A stretch of DNA of 9,265 nucleotides from NCBI GenBank assembly GCA_945872325.1, contig CAMBZY010000086.1:1-9265 (forward strand). Direction: 5' to 3'. The notes below the pieces were generated by a model. The model saw nothing but the letters and a program-made list of their open reading frames with translations, made no database searches and was not told the origin of the DNA. This document shows positions 1 to 5,500 of this stretch, piece by piece. Origin of the DNA: Candidatus Kuenenia stuttgartensis. Its GTDB lineage: Bacteria; Planctomycetota; Planctomycetia; Isosphaerales; Isosphaeraceae. Made by a program: the position numbers and the translations under genes. Every line of letters begins with the position of its first letter. The first letter of the stretch is position 1.

Positions 1-43
1 AAAGAAGAGCAGTGGCTGCTACAACGAAAAGACGACGTGTCAT
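1..43 (-). CDS. N-terminal fragment of a probably exported protein (partial)
   Basis: Read leftward from an ATG at 43, the frame is open to the window edge and gives MTRRLFVVAATALL. Two arginines followed by an unbroken hydrophobic run is the start expected of a Sec signal peptide or a membrane anchor. A GGAGG at 51-55 lies 7 bases upstream of the ATG, which is ideal spacing and decides the start. Only 14 residues are visible, so neither the family nor the function can be named. The gene is divergent from the unknown gene at 264-794, with 220 bases between the two starts. The start and signal-like character are seen directly; export is inferred. Confidence 0.6.
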   Translation of the reverse strand, partial: MTRRLFVVAATALL

Positions 44-50
44 GATAGAT

Positions 51-55
51 CCTCC
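51..55 (-). promoter_or_regulatory. Ribosome binding site of the leftward exported-protein gene
   Basis: On the minus strand this reads GGAGG, followed by a 7-base spacer (44-50) and ATG at 43-41. It is the best Shine-Dalgarno match in the window and is the main reason to accept the very short visible reading frame as a gene. Confidence 0.6.
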
Positions 56-90
56 ATGATCGGAACAGGAGCCAGCAATTTGGCCGTCAC

Positions 91-187
91 GATTCGTTCG
101 ATATTCCCTCGAACGATTCATCGGCATTGACGGCGAATTCCACGCCGAGCGTGCTGCTCGTTTACTCGTTCTTCATCGTCAAACGAT
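91..187. repeat. Cluster of short inverted repeats in a divergent spacer
   Basis: Four small dyads crowd into less than 100 bases between two divergent starts. TCGTTCGA (94-101) pairs with TCGAACGA (109-116), extendable to 91-119 with one mismatch. CGGCG (131-135) pairs with CGCCG (143-147). CGAGC (146-150) pairs with GCTCG (156-160). ATCGT (175-179) pairs with ACGAT (183-187). The second and third share two bases, so both cannot form in full. They could be operators or leader hairpins of the leftward gene; arms of 5 bp are common by chance, and only the 8-bp one stands out. Confidence 0.35.
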
Positions 188-240
188 TACAAGCAGCTTG
201 AATTCATTTTCAGGGGAGGCAAAACAGAGGCTGCTTTGAT

Positions 241-246
241 TAGAAT
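241..246 (+). promoter_or_regulatory. Possible -10 element for the unknown gene
   Basis: TAGAAT matches the TATAAT consensus at five of six positions and lies 17 bases before the ATG at 264. If used, the transcript would have a leader of only about 10 bases, which would fit the absence of any good Shine-Dalgarno sequence there. No convincing -35 element is found at normal spacing, so this is weak. Confidence 0.2.
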
Positions 247-263
247 GAGTAACAGAACTGAAC

Positions 264-794
264 ATGTCCACTGAGCGGATGGAGACTAATGACTTGGCTA
301 ATTCTGCAACCGTTCCCATGCTAATGGTTTATGAGCTTGACGACGAATCCGGACGCCAGCATGTGGTCTGTTTTCAAGATCCGATCCTGGCCGGCTCTGT
401 GGGTGTGGATGTAAGAACCATCATCGGGCGGTTTCAACCGCGAGAAGATGGAGGCTTTAATCCTTCCACATTCCAGTTCAACACAGCGTTTGTGAATCTT
501 GTCGCAGAGTTCATGAATGCGAAGGTTGCCGATGATCCAAATCTGGCGGAAGATGCCAGGCATGTGACAGAGGGTCGCCTGGAAGTCATCGACCCGCGCT
601 GCAGTGGTCTGGAATTAACGGAAGTTCCGATGTCAGAGATCCTTGGCTGGTTTGCAGTCGATGAATCCGGCTCGATCCTCGCAGATTCATTCCTTTACAA
701 TCATAACCACGTCTGGTTTGACGAAAGATTTGGTGTATCCGGCCTGCTCCATCTGCGAACGTTTTACGATTATGTCCACCTTGGCAAACCGTAA
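264..794 (+). CDS. Unknown protein, 176 residues
   Basis: I do not recognise this family. The ATG at 264 is the first possible ATG, because an in-frame stop lies at 246-248. There is no good Shine-Dalgarno sequence; starts at 279 (Met6) and 318 (Met19) are also possible and have none either. The protein is soluble and acidic, with no signal peptide, membrane segment or cysteine cluster. After a polar N-terminus of about 18 residues, a compact domain runs from VYELDDESG to the end. Its C-terminal third is rich in aromatic residues and histidine (LYNHNHVWFDERFG, then RTFYDYVHLGKP), as in a folded domain. Codon use resembles that of its neighbours. It appears monocistronic: divergent from the gene on its left and followed by a terminator-like hairpin. 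No function is proposed. Confidence 0.75.
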   Translation: MSTERMETNDLANSATVPMLMVYELDDESGRQHVVCFQDPILAGSVGVDVRTIIGRFQPREDGGFNPSTFQFNTAFVNLVAEFMNAKVADDPNLAEDARHVTEGRLEVIDPRCSGLELTEVPMSEILGWFAVDESGSILADSFLYNHNHVWFDERFGVSGLLHLRTFYDYVHLGKP

Positions 795-865
795 GATTTG
801 ACGCATTCGATGATTAAAGCAACTAAACCCTAATCATGCTCAGAAGCGTATTTTCTGTAGACGCA

Positions 866-915
866 GTCCCCTGACGTGCCATAACCGGACGTTTTTTTTT
901 GCCATTTCAGGGGAC
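866..915. repeat. Inverted repeat enclosing a terminator-like hairpin
   Basis: GTCCCCTGA (866-874) is the exact reverse complement of TCAGGGGAC (907-915), giving 9-bp arms around 32 bases. The enclosed DNA contains the short stem and T9 run described separately, so the transcript could fold in two ways. It may be a small palindromic repeat element, a folded 3' end that protects the transcript, or a chance structure. The arms are seen directly; the role is unknown. Confidence 0.45.
874..900 (+). terminator. Candidate intrinsic terminator of the unknown gene
   Basis: ACGT (874-877) pairs with ACGT (889-892), and CC (879-880) with GG (887-888), leaving one bulged G and a 6-base loop. A run of nine T follows (892-900). 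The stem is short, 6 bp with a bulge, but the T run is long, and the position 80 bases after the stop at 794 suits the unknown gene. Confidence 0.5.
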
Positions 916-920
916 ATGGC

Positions 921-935
921 GAACATAACATGTTC
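921..935. promoter_or_regulatory. Perfect 15-bp dyad, possible operator
   Basis: GAACAT, AAC, ATGTTC: perfect 6-bp arms around a 3-base centre. It shares the 7-base core ATAACAT with the dyad at 1275-1289, which overlaps the regulator's promoter, so both might be bound by the same protein. It is more than 300 bases from the nearest start codon, and 6-bp dyads do occur by chance, so the role is uncertain. Confidence 0.3.
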
Positions 936-1216
936 TTTATTTCAGGATTATGATCGCCGTTGGGCTTCGCTCCAGTTTTCAGACGTGAGTGGGGGTACAT
1001 TCCTGGTCGTTCAATGAGACAAATTTCTGACCAGTCTCACCGAACCTTGGATTTACACCTATAAATTTGTGGGGTAAACAGATTCGCGTTTCACGTAATT
1101 CAATAGGCTACACCAAATTCCTGAGGTGTGTGATTCCAGAAGTAACAATCATGCAGATTATACAGAGTTCACGAAATCTTAACATAAGTATTTCTAATAT
1201 AGCAAGAAATCTTCAT
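936..1216. other. Intergenic stretch without a credible gene
   Basis: I see no gene here. Interleaved short repeats occur at 1004-1039: TGGTC with GACCA, and TGAGAC with GTCTCA. There is also a weak dyad at 1178-1188 (CTTA, ACA, TAAG). The sequence becomes clearly AT-rich from about 1050 onward, unlike the coding regions. The one open frame, TTG at 1067 to 1252, has no ribosome binding site and a composition unlike the real genes. No tRNA or complete insertion-sequence end could be recognised. Confidence 0.4.
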
Positions 1217-1236
1217 CGAAAAACCTGTATTTTTCG
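1217..1236. repeat. A/T-rich inverted repeat upstream of the regulator promoter
   Basis: CGAAAAA (1217-1223) pairs exactly with TTTTTCG (1230-1236) around a 6-base loop. It ends 12 bases before the -35 hexamer at 1249. The position would suit an upstream regulatory site or a boundary hairpin that blocks read-through into the regulator promoter. The stem has only two G-C pairs, so it would be a weak terminator. Confidence 0.35.
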
Positions 1237-1248
1237 GAGCAATTTCTC

Positions 1249-1280
1249 TTGACAAAGGGGCATGGCGTGCGATTAACTAT
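1249..1280 (+). promoter_or_regulatory. Candidate promoter of the LysR-type regulator
   Basis: TTGACA at 1249-1254 is a perfect -35 consensus. The -10 region is poor: TTAACT (1273-1278, spacing 18) or AACTAT (1275-1280, spacing 20) each match only three of six bases, which could suit a regulated promoter. The -10 overlaps the dyad at 1275-1289. A second possibility is TTGATA (1289-1294) with TATTAC (1310-1315) at spacing 15. Either placement puts at least one dyad inside the promoter, as expected for autoregulation. Confidence 0.45.
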
Positions 1281-1289
1281 AACATAGTT
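1275..1289. promoter_or_regulatory. Operator-like dyad 1 upstream of the LysR-type gene
   Basis: AACTAT, AAC, ATAGTT: perfect 6-bp arms with a 3-base centre at 1282. It lies 20 bp, about two helical turns, from the centre of the next dyad at 1302, so both would face the same side of the DNA. This spacing suits the two sub-sites of a LysR-type tetramer. It overlaps the likely -10 region, which would allow repression. Confidence 0.5.
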
Positions 1290-1291
1290 TG

Positions 1292-1312
1292 ATACTGTCA
1301 ATCTGACAGTAT
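1292..1312. promoter_or_regulatory. LysR-type box (T-N11-A) upstream of the regulator
   Basis: ATACTGTCA (1292-1300) and TGACAGTAT (1304-1312) are perfect 9-bp arms around ATC. T1296 and A1308 are separated by exactly 11 bases inside the dyad, which is the T-N11-A signature of LysR-type regulator binding sites. It lies 30 bases upstream of the regulator's ATG. A perfect 9-bp dyad with a short spacer is unlikely by chance in this length of DNA. Binding by the adjacent regulator, and so autoregulation, is inferred. Confidence 0.65.
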
Positions 1313-1342
1313 TACAAAACTCTGAGGAAAGACGTTTTCCCG

Positions 1343-2341
1343 ATGCAGTTGGAATCACTCAAGATTTTCTGTGATGTTGTTCGCCTGGCGAGCTTTTCAC
1401 GAGCGGCCAAGGAGAATGAAGTTTCGCAATCATCTGCGAGTCAGGTGGTTTTGCAGCTTGAGCAGAGGCTTGGAGCACGGCTTCTGGATCGATCAAAGCG
1501 TCCGTTGGTGATGACAGAGCCAGGCCGGATTTATTACGAAGGTTGCCGCGAGATTCTGGCTGAATTCCAAGAGCTTGAGAACCGTGTTCGCCAGCAGGCT
1601 GAAGAGACTCCGGTGGATGGTTCTGTGAAAGTTTCGTCGATTTATTCTGTGGGGCTGGCCCACATGGTACGCATTCTGGCGGACTTTCAGGAAAGACATA
1701 AGAATGCTCATGTAAAGATTGAGTATCAGCATCCTTCTGCGGTTTTGGAAAGCGTGCTGGAGGAGAATGCGGAGCTGGGTTTGATCAGTTTTCCAAAAAA
1801 ATGGCCCGAACTGGCAGTCATCCCGTGGCGTGAAGAACGCATGGTTCTTGCCGTTTCGCCAGGGCATCGGTTTGCGGATCGTAAAGAAATTGATCCAAAC
1901 GAGCTTGCTGGGGAACGGTTTGTGGCATTTGATGAAGGCTTGCCAATCCGTCGGGCGATTGATCGGTTCCTACGTAACCATAGTATTGCGATTGAGATTT
2001 CACTGACCTTTGACAACGTGGAAACGATCAAGAGGGCTGTCGAGATCGGCTCAGGGGTCGCAATTCTGCCAGAACCCACACTCACTGCTGAGCTTAGGAA
2101 TGGATCTCTGGTTGCGGTTTCGATCAAAAATGATGGTGAACCACTTGTCCGGCCTCTGGCAATTATTCACCGCAAGAATCGAGCCTTAAGTCCTGTTGGC
2201 AGAAGATTTTTAAAACGCCTGCTGGAAGATTCGGGGGCGAATCTGACGCCTTCCAAAATTCCGGAGTTGGCGATGTCTACGAAAGCGGTCTCTCCCGAAA
2301 AACCGCTGATCGGAACAGAAGCTAACGGGCGACTGATGTAA
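1343..2341 (+). CDS. LysR-type transcriptional regulator
   Basis: This is a 332-residue DNA-binding regulator. Residues 1-60 form the winged helix-turn-helix typical of the family (FSRAAKENEVSQSSASQVVLQLEQ at about 18-41, then RLGARLLDR). A linker helix follows (about 62-90), then a periplasmic-binding-protein-like effector domain to about residue 297, including FDNVETIKRAVEIGSGVAILPEP. The last 30 or so residues are a polar tail beyond the usual end of about 300. The ATG at 1343 gives the standard family N-terminus; a GAGGA (1324-1328) lies 14 bases upstream, rather far. Two dyads in its promoter suggest autoregulation. It stands directly before gltBD in the same direction. In Bacillus subtilis the LysR-type protein GltC activates the glutamate synthase operon, so a similar role is plausible but unproven. 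The effector domain also resembles CysL/CbbR-like members, and the effector cannot be predicted. Confidence 0.9.
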   Translation: MQLESLKIFCDVVRLASFSRAAKENEVSQSSASQVVLQLEQRLGARLLDRSKRPLVMTEPGRIYYEGCREILAEFQELENRVRQQAEETPVDGSVKVSSIYSVGLAHMVRILADFQERHKNAHVKIEYQHPSAVLESVLEENAELGLISFPKKWPELAVIPWREERMVLAVSPGHRFADRKEIDPNELAGERFVAFDEGLPIRRAIDRFLRNHSIAIEISLTFDNVETIKRAVEIGSGVAILPEPTLTAELRNGSLVAVSIKNDGEPLVRPLAIIHRKNRALSPVGRRFLKRLLEDSGANLTPSKIPELAMSTKAVSPEKPLIGTEANGRLM

Positions 2342-2378
2342 CAGAACCATCGACCCCGAATTTGCTCTGAAACCGATG

Positions 2379-2405
2379 CCCGCAAAGGATTAAGCGGGTT
2401 TTGTT
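2379..2405 (+). terminator. Intrinsic terminator after the LysR-type gene
   Basis: CCCGC (2379-2383) pairs with GCGGG (2394-2398) around a 10-base loop and is followed by TTTTGTT (2399-2405). It begins 38 bases after the stop codon. The stem is only 5 bp but all G-C. It suggests that the regulator and gltB are mostly separate transcription units, although leaky read-through is possible. Confidence 0.55.
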
Positions 2406-2592
2406 CGTGTAAACAACGAAACATGAAACGCTGGCAAGGGATGCCGTGTCGAAGCTCTTGCGAGTGAAGGCATCGACAACCAATCCAACTCACAGTTGAC
2501 TCAGAGATTCCTGTAAAAGACGTTCCCCAAGAACTTTCAGAAATCCAGACCAGTTCAGAACCAACGACCAATTCAATCAAAAATCTGCCCGG
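2406..2592 (+). promoter_or_regulatory. gltB upstream region with competing stems
   Basis: This must contain the gltB promoter or leader if the terminator before it works. GATGCC (2440-2445) pairs with GGCATC (2469-2474), and TGTCGA (2447-2452) pairs with TCGACA (2473-2478). The two right arms overlap by two bases, so the stems exclude each other. A small CTC/GAG stem sits between them. TTGACT at 2496-2501 resembles a -35 element but has no good -10 at normal spacing. A partial dyad, ACAG (2492-2495) with CTGT (2511-2514), surrounds it. No T-N11-A site matching the regulator's own box was found. Confidence 0.35.
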
Positions 2593-5500
2593 ATGAGTGA
2601 GAGTCCTAAAATGTCCCAGTCCCCTTCCCGTCAGGAACCAGTGATGAACGGCCAACGTCCCCAAGCGCAAGGGTTATATGACCCAGCTTTCGAACATGAT
2701 GCCTGTGGTGTCGGTTTTATTGTGGATCTCAAGGGACGCAAAAATCACAAGATTGTTCGCGATGCTGTTCAAGCACTGATCAATCTCGATCACCGGGGCG
2801 CTGTGGGTTCCGATGCAGCCACAGGCGACGGTGCGGGCATCTTGATCCAGATTCCTCATGCCTTCATGCGGACCCGCTGCCAGGCAGAAGGGATTGAACT
2901 GCCCGGCTCCGGACAATACGGCGTAGGCGCCTTTTTCTGCTCGCCAGAGGAAGATTCCTGCATGTCCGGTCAAGCCATGTTCGAGAAGTTTGTCCGTCAG
3001 GAAGGGCTGAACTTCCTGGGCTGGCGCAAGCTCAAAACCGACAACTCTGCTCTCGGTGTAACAGCCAGAGCCGTCGAGCCCGTGGTTTATCATGCCTACA
3101 TTGAATCGCCGTTTGGAGACGACACCGACCGGTTTGAGCGCAAGCTTTTCGTGCTTCGTAAAGTCTTTGAAAAGGCCATGCGCGATAGCGGCCGCGACGA
3201 CAAGCACTTCTTCTATTTCCCGAGCCTTTCCTGTCGCACCTTGGTCTACAAGGGCATGCTCACTCCCGACCAGGTGGCCAGCTATTATGCGGACGATCTG
3301 GAAGACCCGTTGATGGAGTCGGCCTTTGCCATCTATCACTCGCGGTTCTCCACCAACACTTTCCCTTCATGGGAACTGGCTCACCCTTATCGGATGATCG
3401 CCCACAACGGTGAAATCAACACCCTTCGTGGGAATATCAACTGGATGAGAGCCCGCGAGGCCCTGTTCTCGTCCAACCTCTACGAACTAGGCGATATCGA
3501 AAAGCTCCTGCCGATCATCACCGAAGGTCTTTCAGACACAGCCTGTCTGGACAACGCCGTAGAACTCCTCATCAAGTCCGGCTACAGCCCAGCCCATGCC
3601 CTGATGATGCTGATCCCCGAAGCCTGGGAAAATCATGACACCATGACCCAGTCCAAGAAGGACTTCTATCACTACCACGGTTGCCTGATTGAGCCTTGGG
3701 ACGGCCCTGCTTCGGTTGTGTTCACCGATGGCCGCAATATTGCAGCTGTTCTGGACCGCAACGGACTTCGCCCAAGCCGCTACTATGTGACCAAAGATGA
3801 CTTGGTCGTGATGGCCTCAGAGGTCGGTGTTCTGCCTGAGATCAAGCACGAAGATGTGGTTCTCAAGGGTCGCCTTGAGCCTGGCAAGATGTTCCTGATC
3901 GACATGGAACAGGGCCGGATTGTGGGCGATGACGAGCTCAAGACAGCCATTGCTGCCCAAAAGCCTTATGGCGAATGGCTTAAGAAGAACCTGGTCAAGA
4001 TCACCGATCTGCCCTCCGTTCCACACGTCCCGACACCCGACCATGAAACCCTTCTGCACAGGCAACTTGCGTTCGGTTATACGCTTGAAGACCTGAAGTA
4101 CATTCTGGCCCCGATGGGCAACGATGGTGCGGAAGCCATCGGCTCGATGGGTACCGACACGCCTTTGGCTGTGCTTTCAGATCGCCCCCAAAGCCTTTTC
4201 AGCTACTTCAAGCAACTCTTTGCTCAGGTGACCAACCCACCACTGGACGCCATCCGCGAAGAGTGTGTGACTTCCGTTCTGACCACGATTGGTCGCGAAG
4301 ACAACCTGCTCCAGCCTTCTCCAGATGCCTGCCACTTGATCGAACTCAAGTCGCCTGTTCTGGATAACGACGAAACCGCCCGATTGAAGCAGCTCAATGG
4401 CTGGAACGGGTTTAAGTCGGCCACCCTGAACATGACCTTCCCAGCCTCTGAGGGTGATGCTGGCCTGGAAGCAGCCCTGGACCGGATCTTTGATGAAGCC
4501 GTTCGGGCCATCGCAACAGGTGCGAACATCCTGATACTTTCGGACCGGGCCGTGGATGCCACGCATGCTCCAATCCCATCCCTGCTGGCATGTTCCGGCC
4601 TTCACCACCACTTGGTGCGTCAGGGCTTGCGAACCCGTGCCGGTTTGGTGGTCGAATGCGGCGATGCCCGCGAAGTGCACCACTTCGCCCTTCTGCTGGG
4701 CTATGGCGCCGGTGCCGTGAATCCATACGTCGCCTTTGAAACGCTTGACGACATGATCAATCAAGGCTTTCTCAAGGCTGAGATCGACCATGAAGAAGCT
4801 GTTGAGCATTATCGCAAGGCGGTCAAAAAGGGTATCGTCAAAGTCATGTCCAAGATGGGCATCAGTACGATCCAAAGCTATCGCGGTGCCCAGATATTTG
4901 AAGCGATCGGCCTGAACCAGGAATTCATCAACAAGTATTTCGAAAAAACAGCGACCCGAATCTCAGGCGCAGGCCTTTCCGAGATTACTCTTGAAGTGCT
5001 TGCTGGTCACCAAAAAGCATATAACGAACGTGAAAGCGGGACACCTCTGCTGGATTGGGGTGGCCAGTATCAATGGCGTCGCGAGGGTGAATTCCACCTG
5101 TTTAATCCTGAAACCGTTTTCCGCCTTCAGCATGCGACAAAAACTCAGAAATACGACATCTTCAAGCAATACACCCGCTTGATTGATGACCAGAACGAGC
5201 GTCTCTGCACCCTGAGAGGTTTGTTCGACTTCAGGTATGACCACTGCACGGCAGTTCCTCTGGATGAAGTGGAATCTGTTGAGTCGATCGTAAAACGATT
5301 CGCCACAGGTGCGATGAGTCTTGGATCGATCTCTGAAGAAGCCCACGAAACTCTGGCCATCGCCATGAACCGTATGGGCGGCCGTAGCAACACCGGCGAA
5401 GGTGGAGAAGATCCACGCCGCTATAAGCTGGATGCCAACGGTGATAATCGCCGGAGTTCGATCAAACAGGTCGCCTCAGGTCGATTCGGCGTGACCAGCG

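Noticed and set aside
245..274. Nine-codon upstream open frame overlapping the start at 264
   Set aside because: It has no ribosome binding site and is probably too close to the likely transcription start to be translated.
208..914. Direct repeat TTTCAGGGGA at 208-217 and 905-914 flanking the unknown gene
   Set aside because: Repeated 10-base words are expected many times by chance in 9 kb, and no mobile-element features accompany it.
936..1216. Possible insertion-sequence remnant in the spacer
   Set aside because: There is no transposase fragment, no terminal inverted repeat pair with target duplication, and no end sequence I could identify with confidence.
1067..1252. Small rightward open frame of 61 codons starting with TTG
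   Set aside because: It has no ribosome binding site, lies in AT-rich spacer DNA, overlaps the regulator's -35 element, and its product looks like translated noncoding sequence.
2432..2445. Possible sigma-54 promoter (TGGCA ... TGCC) before gltB
   Set aside because: The GG and GC pairs are separated by 8 bases instead of the required 10.
4177..4875. Long open frames on the minus strand inside gltB (also 2674-3339 and 5851-6363)
   Set aside because: They are antisense shadows of a well-conserved gene, and their products show no recognisable domains.
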